The notes beneath the pieces were generated by a model that did not search any database, was not told the DNA's origin, and was given only the letters and a program-made list of their open reading frames with translations. A stretch of 64,000 nt of DNA from CAZSDU01 sp963662525 (lineage in GTDB: Bacteria > Bacteroidota > Bacteroidia > Bacteroidales > FEN-979): positions 744,001-808,000 of the forward strand of contig OY759717.1 in assembly GCA_963662525.1 (NCBI GenBank), read 5' to 3'. Below are positions 1 through 9,300 of this stretch, piece by piece (position 1 is the first letter of the stretch; each line of letters starts with the position of its first letter). The translations under genes were made by a program, and so were the position numbers.

Positions 1-669
1 CAGAAAAGTGAGAAAACCGATGCTTACCAGTGCAACACCAAGATAAACCGGGTTCAGAATATTCCCGGAACGTATGCCATTCACCACTTTTTCACCGGCA
101 ATATCAGCGGAGAAGAAAAAAGCCACGGAAGCCCCGAGCCGGGCAGTAGCAAGCTGCATTCCCATGGCCAGAGCCAACTCTTTGCCTTTAAACCATTTTA
201 CAACCGTACGGGAAGTGGTAATCCCGGCCATTTCGACACCAATACCAAAGATCCCGTAACCGAGTGCTGCTACCTTCGCAGTTGCGGGCATGGAAGTCCA
301 GAAAGAATTAAATAAATCATAACCAAATCCACCATGATAAAAATAAGGGGTCAAGGCATAGAGCTTGATCAGGCCGCCACCCAACATGACAATTGTGGCA
401 GTGAGTCCGGTAAAACGGATGCCCATTTTATCCAGGATGATCCCTGAGATGATGAGAAAACCAAGGACGTTCAGCATGTATTCAGAACCTGAGAAAAAGC
501 CATAATTGCTCGGTGTCCATCCGTAGGGTTTAATCTCGAGCAAGGATTCCAGCGGAGCAATCATATCAACAAAGTAATATGCTGACAGCATGGTCAGTGA
601 AATCAAGGCCAACGCGGTCCAACGAAGCGGAGTCGAATCGCTTAAAAGTTTTTGTACTTTTTCAGTCAT
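1..669 (-). CDS. MFS transporter, N-terminal part (runs off window)
   Basis: The reading frame starts at the ATG at 669 (MTEKVQKLLSD) and stays open to base 1, giving 223 residues. Several long hydrophobic stretches are visible, with a DKMGIRFTG loop after the second one. This resembles the motif A loop (G-x3-D-x-x-G-x-R) of the major facilitator superfamily. A WFKGKE segment near residue 170 fits the loop before a later helix. The family carries small solutes across the inner membrane; the substrate cannot be read from this part. It is divergent from mqnB, with 117 bases between them. The C-terminal half lies outside the window. Confidence 0.75.
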   Translation of the reverse strand, partial: MTEKVQKLLSDSTPLRWTALALISLTMLSAYYFVDMIAPLESLLEIKPYGWTPSNYGFFSGSEYMLNVLGFLIISGIILDKMGIRFTGLTATIVMLGGGLIKLYALTPYFYHGGFGYDLFNSFWTSMPATAKVAALGYGIFGIGVEMAGITTSRTVVKWFKGKELALAMGMQLATARLGASVAFFFSADIAGEKVVNGIRSGNILNPVYLGVALVSIGFLTFL

Positions 670-786
670 ACCTAAAGGGATTAAATGAATAGATGTGGAA
701 ATGAACTACAAAACTAATAATTATCTTTCAGGGCTGGTCAGGATTTCTATTAAATCTGTATTTTTATCCCGATTTATTTTTCTACC

Positions 787-1476
787 ATGCCAATCCTGAT
801 TGTCGCTGCTACTGAATTTGAGATCCGTCCTATGTTCGGACACATGGCCTTGCTTAGGAAAGAGGATGATTACCTCCACCATTACATGTTCCGGTCGATG
901 CCTGTTGACCTGATTATTCCCGGCATCGGAATGATGCATACTGCATTTCACCTGGGAAAACTTTTTGGAAAAAACAAGTATTCACTGGCCATCAATGCTG
1001 GAATTGCCGGGACCTATGATCCCTCACTCGGGATTGGAACCGTTGTCAATGTTTGTGAAGAATGTATCCCGGAGATGAGTGTTGAAGACGGGAATGGATT
1101 TATTTCCATGTTCGAACTCGGCCTGATTGATCCCGATCTCTTCCCTTACCGCTCAGGAAAATTATCTAATTACAGGGAGCATTCATATCCAAGTATCAAT
1201 CGCCTTCGGCAGGTCAAAGGAAACACGGTGAACAGGATTCAGGGTATCCCCGGATCGATTGAGAAAATCAGGAAATTTTTTCCGGCAGATGTGGAAAGCA
1301 TGGAAGGAGCTGCATTTTTATATGCCTGCCTCATGGGAAGCATACCATGCATCCAGATACGATCTGTTTCAAATCTCGTGGAAGAAAGAGATAAATCGCG
1401 TTGGAATGTTCCCCTTGCTCTGAAAAACCTGAACAGCGTGCTTTTTGATCTGGTTCAGGAGCTGGTGAGTTGGTGA
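787..1476 (+). CDS. mqnB: Futalosine hydrolase MqnB
   Basis: This 229-residue protein has the nucleoside phosphorylase/hydrolase fold signatures: an N-terminal ILIVAATEFEI strand, GIGMMHTAFHL, NAGIAGTY, and the catalytic-region VESMEGAAFLYAC near residue 175. Futalosine hydrolase releases the base from futalosine in the alternative menaquinone pathway, in the cytoplasm. The next gene is mqnD from the same pathway, which supports this over a generic MTA/SAH nucleosidase. The last residues (ELVSW) and the TGA stop fall inside an octamer repeat tract, so the natural C-terminus may have been changed by repeat expansion. Confidence 0.9.
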   Translation: MPILIVAATEFEIRPMFGHMALLRKEDDYLHHYMFRSMPVDLIIPGIGMMHTAFHLGKLFGKNKYSLAINAGIAGTYDPSLGIGTVVNVCEECIPEMSVEDGNGFISMFELGLIDPDLFPYRSGKLSNYREHSYPSINRLRQVKGNTVNRIQGIPGSIEKIRKFFPADVESMEGAAFLYACLMGSIPCIQIRSVSNLVEERDKSRWNVPLALKNLNSVLFDLVQELVSW

Positions 1477-1524
1477 GCTGGTGAGTTGGTGAGTTGGTGA
1501 GTTAGTGAGTTTGTGAGTTAGTGA
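1465..1524 (+). repeat. Octamer tandem repeat (GTGAGTTG unit), about 7.5 copies
   Basis: Seven 8-base units of the GTGAGTTG type follow one another, then a partial GTGA. Single-base variants are present (GTGAGCTG, GTGAGTTA, GTGAGTTT). The tract begins inside the last codons of mqnB, supplies its TGA stop at 1474-1476, and fills most of the gap to mqnD. The same unit occurs in opposite orientation at 3181-3214 and in the same orientation at 51558-51575. Confidence 0.9.
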
Positions 1525-1529
1525 TGAAA

Positions 1530-1551
1530 ATCGTAAATCGGTATATCGTAA
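1530..1551 (+). repeat. Short dispersed repeat (ATCGTAAAT type)
   Basis: Two copies of ATCGTAAAT lie directly before mqnD, and the second runs into its ATG. The inverted form (CGATTTACGATTTAC) is found at 2362-2377, at the other end of mqnD. Confidence 0.6.
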
Positions 1552-2361
1552 ATGATCAATCTGGCTTTTTCTCCCTGTCCGAATGATACCTTCATTTTCT
1601 ATGCCCTTGTGCATGGCAAGGTGGATACGGAAGGTATGCTTTTCGATTACCGGATGTATGATGTGGAAACCCTTAACCAGATGGCCTTCAGGGGTGAAAC
1701 GGACATGAGTAAAATCAGCTTCCACGCCTTTCTCTATTTAGAAGATCGTTATGCCCTGCTGGATTGTGGCAGTGCCCTGGGTTTTGGAAATGGTCCATTG
1801 CTGATCGCATCCCGAGAATTTCAATTGTCGGAGGTAAATTCTCTCAGGATAGTTGTTCCAGGAGAATATACAACTGCTCACCTTTTATTCCGGATTGCAT
1901 TTCCCCAGGCAACTCATAAAAAATTCATCCCGTTCTCAGAGATTGAGGGAACCATTCTTTCAGGACAGGCCGATGCAGGGATTATCATTCATGAAAACCG
2001 ATTCACCTATGAACGCAAGGGGTTAATTAAGCTCATGGACCTGGGCGAATACTGGGAAACCATGAGCCAGTCACCCATTCCCCTGGGCGGTATCGTTGTC
2101 AGGAAAAGCCTGGGCTATGAAATGATCAATAAGTTGAACCGGATTTTATACCGTAGCCTCCGATTTGCTTTTGCTCATCCGGAAGAAACCATGGATTTTG
2201 TTCGGGCCAATGCCCGGGAAATGGAGGAAGAAGTCATGTTGAAACATATCGGACTATACGTGAATGAGTTCAGTCTGAGCCTGGGAACAAGCGGCAAGGA
2301 AGCCATTGCCCGGCTTTTTCAGATTGCCAGGGAGAAAGGAATCAATAATAATTTCGTATGA
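1552..2361 (+). CDS. mqnD: 1,4-dihydroxy-6-naphthoate synthase MqnD
   Basis: The 269-residue protein opens with the family signature FSPCPNDTFIFYALVHG. It continues as a two-lobed periplasmic-binding-like fold, including TDMSKISFHAFL, GFGNGPLL and a GIIIHENRFTYE segment. MqnD converts cyclic dehypoxanthine futalosine to 1,4-dihydroxy-6-naphthoate in futalosine-route menaquinone synthesis. It lies 75 bases after mqnB, across a repeat tract, and overlaps the next gene by 4 bases (ATGA). That suggests translational coupling. Length is normal for the family. Confidence 0.93.
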   Translation: MINLAFSPCPNDTFIFYALVHGKVDTEGMLFDYRMYDVETLNQMAFRGETDMSKISFHAFLYLEDRYALLDCGSALGFGNGPLLIASREFQLSEVNSLRIVVPGEYTTAHLLFRIAFPQATHKKFIPFSEIEGTILSGQADAGIIIHENRFTYERKGLIKLMDLGEYWETMSQSPIPLGGIVVRKSLGYEMINKLNRILYRSLRFAFAHPEETMDFVRANAREMEEEVMLKHIGLYVNEFSLSLGTSGKEAIARLFQIAREKGINNNFV

Positions 2362-3674
2362 ACGATTTACGATTTACAATTCAGAAAGTGCTTCAAAAGG
2401 CCCTGAGGGATAGGTGGATCAGGGAAGAAGATACGGCGGTAATCCTATATGATCTTGATTTCCTGAAATTGAGGATTGAACTGCTGAAGCAAATATTTCC
2501 CCCACAAACCCTTCATGCTTTGGCCATTAAAGCCAATCCCCTGGTCAGCATACTGGAATTCAGCAGGGCCCTGGGAGCGGGTATTGAAGCAGCTTCAATG
2601 GGAGAAGTTAACCTGGCTCTGAAAACTGGTTACCCCCCCGATCAAATTGTTTATGACTCTCCGGTGAAAACCATGGCTGAACTGGAATTTGCACTCCGGA
2701 CCGGCATTCATCTCAATGTTGATAACCTTTCTGAACTTGATCGGATATCGCGTATCCTCAGGACGCTGATCTCTTCCAGTAGCATTGGAATCCGCATCAA
2801 CCCCCAGGTGGGTACCGGTAAAATCATGGAATCGAGTGTAGCCGGTGAATATTCCAAATTCGGGATACCAATAAAAACAAGAAGAAAGGAATTACAAACG
2901 GCCTTCGCGACATATCCCTGGCTGCGTGGAGTACATCTGCATGTGGGCTCTCAGGGCTGTCCGATGGAATTACTGATAAATGGGATTGGCATTTTATATG
3001 ATTTTGTCATGGAAGTGAATGAAATACGCAGAAATAAAAATTTTCCTCTGCTTGACATTTTCGATATTGGAGGCGGACTGCCTGTTTCATACAATCATGA
3101 TATATCTCCTCCTTCGATGGAAGAATATGTCCGGGCCATCAGGCACAGAGCCCCGGAACTTTTCAGTAAGCAGGTATCGGACTCACCAACTCACCAACTC
3201 ACCAACTCACCAGCTTTCAGGCTTATCACTGAATTCGGCCGCTGGGCATATACCCATGCAGGCTGGACCATCAGCCGTGTTGAATATGTAAAGCACGATC
3301 CGGAAATCAATACAGCCATGATCCATGTCGGAGCGGATTTATTTCTTCGTGAATGTTTAAACCCCAGAGACTGGCAACATGAATACAGTGTTTACGATAA
3401 AAACGGAAATTCAAAGATACGCGATACGCGCAAATCCTACAACCTGGCAGGGCCTTTGTGTTTTTCCGGGGATATTTTAGCGAAGGGAATACTACTGCCT
3501 GAGGTGGAAGAAGGCAATTACATTGCCATTCACGACAGCGGAAGCTATACTTTCAGCATGTGGTCGAGGTATAACAGCCGGCAAACACCAAGGATACTGG
3601 GCTATGGCGGAGGACAATTTGAAATTCTCAAGGAGCGGGAAACCCTGGATAATATTGTTGAATTCTGGAAATAA
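2358..3674 (+). CDS. PLP-dependent decarboxylase, diaminopimelate decarboxylase-like
   Basis: This 438-residue protein has the fold-type III Orn/DAP/Arg decarboxylase pattern: a PLP lysine in HALAIKANP near residue 50, HLHVGSQ, the phosphate-binding GGGLPVSY, EFGRW where EPGR is usual, and a C-terminal GPLCFSGDILAKG followed by HDSGSYTFSMWSRYNSR. The substrate is probably meso-diaminopimelate (lysine synthesis) or a related diamino acid, but this is not settled by sequence. Residues about 275-286 (SDSPTHQLTNSPA) are encoded by four octamer repeat units and look like an in-frame insertion just before EFGR. The start codon lies in a second short repeat. It overlaps mqnD by 4 bases. Confidence 0.8.
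   Translation: MNDLRFTIQKVLQKALRDRWIREEDTAVILYDLDFLKLRIELLKQIFPPQTLHALAIKANPLVSILEFSRALGAGIEAASMGEVNLALKTGYPPDQIVYDSPVKTMAELEFALRTGIHLNVDNLSELDRISRILRTLISSSSIGIRINPQVGTGKIMESSVAGEYSKFGIPIKTRRKELQTAFATYPWLRGVHLHVGSQGCPMELLINGIGILYDFVMEVNEIRRNKNFPLLDIFDIGGGLPVSYNHDISPPSMEEYVRAIRHRAPELFSKQVSDSPTHQLTNSPAFRLITEFGRWAYTHAGWTISRVEYVKHDPEINTAMIHVGADLFLRECLNPRDWQHEYSVYDKNGNSKIRDTRKSYNLAGPLCFSGDILAKGILLPEVEEGNYIAIHDSGSYTFSMWSRYNSRQTPRILGYGGGQFEILKERETLDNIVEFWK
2362..2377 (+). repeat. Short dispersed repeat, inverted copy (CGATTTAC type)
   Basis: ACGATTTACGATTTAC is the reverse complement of the repeat before mqnD at 1530-1551. It encodes the first residues (NDLRFT) of the PLP decarboxylase, so the two copies flank mqnD as inverted repeats. 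Confidence 0.55.
3181..3214 (-). repeat. Octamer repeat inside a coding region, about 4 copies
   Basis: Four units of CAACTCAC, the reverse complement of the GTGAGTTG unit at 1465-1524, lie inside the PLP decarboxylase gene. They are read in frame as a Ser/Pro/Thr/His/Gln-rich stretch. Three units make 24 bases, which preserves frame. Confidence 0.9.
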
Positions 3675-3681
3675 ATAAATC

Positions 3682-5058
3682 ATGAAAAAACAAAGCTATT
3701 TAATGACGTTTATTCATTTTTTTTTCATCATTTTTCTCTCATTTTCCTCTTTTCTTTATGCTCAATATCCTGCAAGTTCGAAGCCATCTGCAGGGCTACA
3801 ATATCAGTTTGCCAGGTGGCCAGGGTTTAAAAAGGCTGCATTTTCCATTACCTTTGATGATTATTACCGCTTCCAGGTTACCTATGCCACTCCCCTCCTG
3901 GATCAGCATAACTACAAAGCCACCTATTATATCATTACGAACCGGGTCGGACAAGGCTGGGCACCGGATTGGGATACCGTGAACCTCCTGGCTTCTCATG
4001 GTCATGAGATCGGCAGTCATTCCAAAAATCACGCCAACTTCCTTGTCCTGTCGCAGCATCCGGAGTTTGCTGATAGCATGAGGAGAGAGTTTACAGATTC
4101 ACGAGATACCATTAATTCCCGCGTTCCATCCCAACAATGCGAAACTTTTGCCTGGCCTTTTGGCGCAGTCAGTCCATCAGCCGTACTGTCAAGTGAAAAT
4201 TATTACATGGCCTGCCGCGGTAGCAGCAATTATTTTGAAGGCCCGGTTCCTGTTGATTTCTACAATATATACAGTCAGCATATCTATACTTGTACCCCAT
4301 TAGATTCTGTGAATGGGTATATCGATAAAATATTAAATATCAAGGGGTGGCTGGTCGAACGCTGGCATGGTTTCAGGGTGGGAAACGATACCAATGGCTA
4401 TGAACCGGTTCCTATTGAAGAGTTCGAAGATCATCTTGAATATATTGCCCAGATGGAAAGTGATCTGTGGATCGCCCCTCTGGCACAAGTGGTTAAATAT
4501 ATCAGGGAAAGAGAAACTTCTTTACTTGCACTCATTGATTCCACTGGAAATACCGTTAAGCTGAGCCTTACCAACTACCTCCCCGACACGATGTTTCATT
4601 ATCGCGTTCCGCTGACTTTGAAAGTTCAGTTATACGGTAAAATGGCCGATGTTTATAAAATTGAACAGGGGAATAATGATATCCCTTTTAATATATATAC
4701 TGAATACGGGATCCCCTATCTATTCTTCGATGCCATTCCCAACGATAGCCTGATCGTGTTTTATCTGCCTGATCCAGCCGGAACAGATGATCAGTTTGCC
4801 TTGAATCAAGAGGCCTTGGCTTATCCGAATCCCTTTAATTCATCGGCTACAATTACTTTCAATCTGGCGGTCTCCGAATTCGCCTGTATCAGGGTTTATG
4901 ACAGATTTGGGCATCTCATCAGGGATTTCAGTCGAATATACCCTGCCGGCAGGAACAGTTTTGAATTTAATGGAAGTGAAATTACCGGGGGAATATACCA
5001 ATGCATTATCAGGACACGCGAAAGATCACTTCAACTCCACCTCCTCCTGACTCATTAA
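3682..5058 (+). CDS. Secreted polysaccharide deacetylase with T9SS sorting domain
   Basis: A strong N-terminal signal peptide (residues 1-27, ending LYAQ) is followed by a NodB-homology domain. That domain has SITFDD near residue 57 (catalytic and metal-binding Asp) and SHSKNH near residue 113 (metal-binding H-x3-H). The middle part is unassigned beta-rich sequence. The last ~80 residues, beginning YPNPFNSSATITF and ending in a basic tail, are a type A T9SS sorting domain. The protein should therefore cross the outer membrane and deacetylate extracellular or surface N-acetylated glycans. It starts 7 bases after the PLP decarboxylase and is probably the last gene of that operon. Confidence 0.88.
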   Translation: MKKQSYLMTFIHFFFIIFLSFSSFLYAQYPASSKPSAGLQYQFARWPGFKKAAFSITFDDYYRFQVTYATPLLDQHNYKATYYIITNRVGQGWAPDWDTVNLLASHGHEIGSHSKNHANFLVLSQHPEFADSMRREFTDSRDTINSRVPSQQCETFAWPFGAVSPSAVLSSENYYMACRGSSNYFEGPVPVDFYNIYSQHIYTCTPLDSVNGYIDKILNIKGWLVERWHGFRVGNDTNGYEPVPIEEFEDHLEYIAQMESDLWIAPLAQVVKYIRERETSLLALIDSTGNTVKLSLTNYLPDTMFHYRVPLTLKVQLYGKMADVYKIEQGNNDIPFNIYTEYGIPYLFFDAIPNDSLIVFYLPDPAGTDDQFALNQEALAYPNPFNSSATITFNLAVSEFACIRVYDRFGHLIRDFSRIYPAGRNSFEFNGSEITGGIYQCIIRTRERSLQLHLLLTH

Positions 5059-5091
5059 AAACCTTCTGCAACTCACCTCCGCAATGAAAAC

Positions 5092-5121
5092 TTGCCACCT
5101 TGTTACTTTTCCCTAACTTTG
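5092..5121 (+). promoter_or_regulatory. Bacteroidota-type promoter for hldD
   Basis: TTG at 5092-5094 and TAACTTTG at 5114-5121 are separated by 19 bases. This matches the known Bacteroidota primary-sigma consensus (TTTG, 19-21 bases, TAnnTTTG). It predicts a start of transcription about 20 bases before the hldD ATG at 5147. Confidence 0.7.
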
Positions 5122-5146
5122 TCTGTTGTCTTTTAACGCGTCCTGT

Positions 5147-6109
5147 ATGATAATAATCACCGGAGCCGCCGGATTTATAGGGAGTTGCCTGATCAGCAAA
5201 CTCAACAATAAAGGAATCAGGGATATTGTCCTCGTGGATGATTTCACCCCCCCTGCCAAACAAAAAAATTATACTCACAAAGTTTACCGTGAACTTGTGG
5301 ATCGAAAGGATTTTTTTGATTGGTTGCCCTTACACTGCAAGGATATTGAATTTATCCTTCACATCGGTGCCCGGACCGATACCACGGAATCGAATATATC
5401 TGTTTTTAATGAGCTGAACCTCAATTACAGTAAATCGGTCTGGAATTTCTGTTCAAACAATGATATCCCTCTGGTTTATGCATCAAGCGCAGCAACTTAT
5501 GGGGATGGCACCTTGGGATACGACGACCGTGATCCTTCCCTTCCATTTTCCCTGCAACCCCTGAATTCTTATGGCAGATCGAAAAACGAATTCGATCAAT
5601 GGGTGCTTCAGCAAACCCAGACTCCGCCTGCCTGGTACGGCCTTAAATTCTTCAATGTTTTTGGTCCCAATGAATATCATAAGGGAAGAATGGCCTCCGT
5701 GGTATTTCATGCCTTTAATCAGATACAGGATACTGTCAGACTGTTTCGCTCTCATAATCCCGCATACCCTGATGGCGGACAGCTTCGCGATTTCATCTAT
5801 GTAAAAGACGTTACCGATGTCATCTGGTTCCTGATGAATCATAAGAAAGATTCGGGTATTTATAATCTGGGAACCGGACAGGCCCGAACCTTCCTCGACC
5901 TTGTCAAGGCCGTATTTGCCTCCCTGAACAAGCCAGCAGAAATTGAATTTATTGATACCCCGCCTGATATCCGTGATAAATACCAGTATTTCACCCAGGC
6001 ACAAATGGATAAACTCAGGTCCATCGGTTACAACAGACCTTTTTATACTCTGGAAGCTGGCATTGAGGAGTATGTGCAGGGATACCTGATCGACAGACTG
6101 GTATATTAG
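5147..6109 (+). CDS. hldD: ADP-L-glycero-D-manno-heptose 6-epimerase
   Basis: A short-chain dehydrogenase-type epimerase of 320 residues. The N-terminus MIIITGAAGFIGS is the NADP-binding GxxGxxG site. ASSAATYG and YGRSKNEFDQW carry the Ser and the Tyr-x3-Lys catalytic residues, and KFFNVFGPNEYHKGRMASV is the HldD-type substrate loop. It makes the heptose precursor for the lipopolysaccharide inner core in the cytoplasm. An upstream TTG start at 5126 is possible, but it sits almost on the predicted transcription start, so the ATG at 5147 is preferred. The gene has its own promoter. Confidence 0.93.
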   Translation: MIIITGAAGFIGSCLISKLNNKGIRDIVLVDDFTPPAKQKNYTHKVYRELVDRKDFFDWLPLHCKDIEFILHIGARTDTTESNISVFNELNLNYSKSVWNFCSNNDIPLVYASSAATYGDGTLGYDDRDPSLPFSLQPLNSYGRSKNEFDQWVLQQTQTPPAWYGLKFFNVFGPNEYHKGRMASVVFHAFNQIQDTVRLFRSHNPAYPDGGQLRDFIYVKDVTDVIWFLMNHKKDSGIYNLGTGQARTFLDLVKAVFASLNKPAEIEFIDTPPDIRDKYQYFTQAQMDKLRSIGYNRPFYTLEAGIEEYVQGYLIDRLVY

Positions 6110-6357
6110 CCAAAAGGATCAGATAACCTCAGGTTTGCAATTTTTGTTAATTTTTGTTAATTTTCATCATTTGAAAAATCAAATCGCCATTGATATGTTG
6201 ATTTAATTAACTTTGGTATGTTCTAACAGAGAAAATTTTCACCAAGGGCTGACATGATTCAGTTTGGATTTTATTGTTTACAGGTGTATGACGAGAGCGA
6301 AAACCACAATATATATTCCAGAAAAATGAAAATTAAATTTAACCAAATCGTAATTTT
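6110..6357 (+). promoter_or_regulatory. Leader of the giant surface protein gene, with -7 box
   Basis: This 248-base gap holds a perfect Bacteroidota -7 box TAACTTTG at 6208-6215; no good -33 element lies at the usual distance. Upstream is a direct repeat of TTTTTGTTAA (6141-6160). The box predicts a long 5' leader of about 135 bases before the ATG at 6358. I saw no clear hairpin or riboswitch in it. Confidence 0.45.
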
Positions 6358-9300
6358 ATGAGAAAATTATTTACATTATTGATCCTTTTGCTCTTATGGG
6401 CTGGAAGTTCTCAGGCACAAGTAAACAATTACGCCTTTGCTGGTTCTTCAGGAACCTACACTGCCATTACTGGTGGAACTTTGCTTGGAGGCGTCGCCAA
6501 CGACGATGAGTATTTTGTCGATCCGGCAGTGCCCGCTGGCGGAACAACCAGAAACGGAGTCGGATTCCCGATAGGTTTTAACTTCACCTTCAATGGTGTT
6601 GTTTATGACCGTGTTGGAATAAATGCCAATGGATGGGTAGGATTAGGGCAATCGGCCTTAACCCCTGCCGTGAACATGGATCTTACCTCTTCCTATCTTC
6701 CGATCAGCTCAACCTCAACCGTCACACCTGCTCAGTTACAATGTAAAATTGCTGCACAAACCCGTGACCTTCAGGCGCAGACAGGATCGGAATTACGCAT
6801 TCAGACAACAGGAACCACACCCAACCAGGTTTGTACCATCCAATGGACAGGCTACAAGAGATACAGCTCAACCGGAACCGGTGATGTTCTGAATTTTCAG
6901 ATAATATTAATGGAAAATGGCAACAAGGTACAGTTCGTATATGGAGCCTATACCGTTGGTACCACAACCTCCAGTGATATTGAATTAGGGCTCAGGGGTC
7001 AAACCAATGCTGATTTTCATAACCGAACGACTACCACTGATTGGTCTGCTACCACAAAAGGTGCCATCAATACAGCTACCATGACTTTGGGAACCGCCAT
7101 TAAACCAGCATCAGGACAAACCTATACTTTTACCCCTCCTCCGCCCTGTGCATCTCCTGCGGCTCAACCTACAGCTTTGATACTGACACCTTCGACAACT
7201 TCTATTGCCGGTTCGTTCACGGCAGCTGCCGGTGCTGATCAATACCTTGTGGTCCGTAGCTTAAGTTCCAGTTTGTCGGCTACTCCGGTGAACGGAACAG
7301 TTTATACATTAGGATCATCCCTCGGTGGCGGAACTGTCGATTATTTCGGTACAACTCCTTCATTCGCTTCGACAGGGTTGAACACGAACACACAATATTA
7401 CTATTTTATATTTGCGACAAACAATGCTACATGTACGGGAGGTCCATTATATCTGACTACCACTCCTTTGTCAGGGAACACGACCACCCTTCAGTTATTT
7501 CCCATCAACGGAACAAAATATATCGGTCCGACGGGTGATTTCTTTACCCTGACTGCTGCTTTCGCCTATCTGAATGCAAATGGAGTCAACGGCCCTGTTA
7601 ATCTCGTTCTTCAATCGACCTATGTCAGCACTGCCGAACCTGCATTTCCAATTCCCGCGTTGTTTATCCCGGGAGCAAGTGCAACGTTTAAAGTAACGGT
7701 ATACCCTTCAGCAACCGGACTTTCCATTACGAGCAACAGTACTACGGGAACCCTTAACCTCGATGGAGCCAAATATGTATATTTTGATGGCCGGGTTAAT
7801 GCAACAGGTACTACAAAAAGCCTGGTCATTGAAAATTCAACCACTTCGGGTTATGCCATTCAGCTGGTGAACGGAGCTTCTTACAATGGATTCCAGTATA
7901 GCATCGTGAAAGGCGCCACTACCACACAAGGAATCATCACTTTCGCATCCACAACAGGCTCTTCCGGTAACAGCAATAACCTGATTGATAACTGCGAAGT
8001 AAGGGATGGAGTTTCAAGCCCGTTATATGCTATTTTATCGGCAGGATCGGCTTCTCCATCACTCTATAATAACAACAATACGGTATCCAACTGTCTGATC
8101 CATGATTTCTATGCAGCGGCAGGTGGAAACCCTGTTGGAGTATATGTTTCTGGTGGCTCAGCCTGGACTGTCAGCGGAAATAGTTTCTACATGGTTAATA
8201 CCATGAACCCGACGGTTGCTGTTGGATTTAATGTAATCTTAATGGCATCCGGCGACGGACATAGTATTCTTAATAATTATATCGGGGGTTCGGCACCACT
8301 TTGTGGCGGTACTCCCTGGACCCTTAACGGGAACGGCACCCCACCTACCATTGCCAATTTTATTTATGCCATCCGCTTCGCTGGGGGGCTTACTGTAAAT
8401 CCAAGCACGGTTTCGGGCAACACTGTTTCAAATATTTCCCTCTTTACCAGTCCCGCTTCATCAGGAGCCATTGAATTCGTTGGTCTCCTTTCCGTGGTTG
8501 GGATTCAGAACATCAGTAACAACGTGTTTGGTGGTGCCACCGGCACTAATGCCATCACCGTCTCTGTCGGAAATACTGCCTTTACTTCAACCTATGAAGG
8601 TATCGACTTCAGGGGAATGTATGGCAATATTACGAATAATGTGTTCGGGTCATTTTCCATCAGCGGAGCAGCCGGATCTACATCAACCTATGCATTGACG
8701 GTAAGACCGTTTGGTATAACACCAACAGTTCAGAACGGAATCGTTTCCGTGAGTGACAATGTGGCCGGTAGTATCACTACACCCAATAGCATTCAAACGG
8801 CTGCCATGGCATTCCCTCCGGTAACCTTCCAGGGTTTCTTTATATCTTCAACAGGTGCAGGAACCATGTCGGTAACCGATAACACGGTGGCCAATATCAC
8901 TAATCTGAGTGCAAACACCGCATCATATTCTTTAGGAATATATAGTGCAGGAACCGGCGTTCCGAATGTATTAGACAGAAATGATATCCGCGACATCACC
9001 ACTTCTTCAATAAACACTACCACTGCAGGTATTGCTTCTATCGTTGGGATTTATTCTGTGAACTCCGTTCCCGGGTCTGTCATCCGTTCAAACAGAATCT
9101 ACAGTCTGACAAATACTTCAGCAACAGCAGCAGTTGGTATTGAAGGGATGTATTTAGGGAATTCTGCCGGCAGTTTATTGGTTGAACGGAACTTTATCCA
9201 TAATATCGGTCTGTCTTCCAGCAGTACTTCCTCCCAGGTTCATGGTATCTATGCAATCCTTGCAGGCGCCTATGGTACGATAAAAAATAACATGATCCAG

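Noticed and set aside
1465..1524. Octamer tract as a CRISPR or integration site
   Set aside because: Units are contiguous 8-mers without spacers, and no tRNA, integrase or cas gene is near.
5126..5146. TTG start extending HldD by seven residues
   Set aside because: It lies at the predicted transcription start, and the conserved nucleotide-binding motif begins directly at the ATG at 5147.
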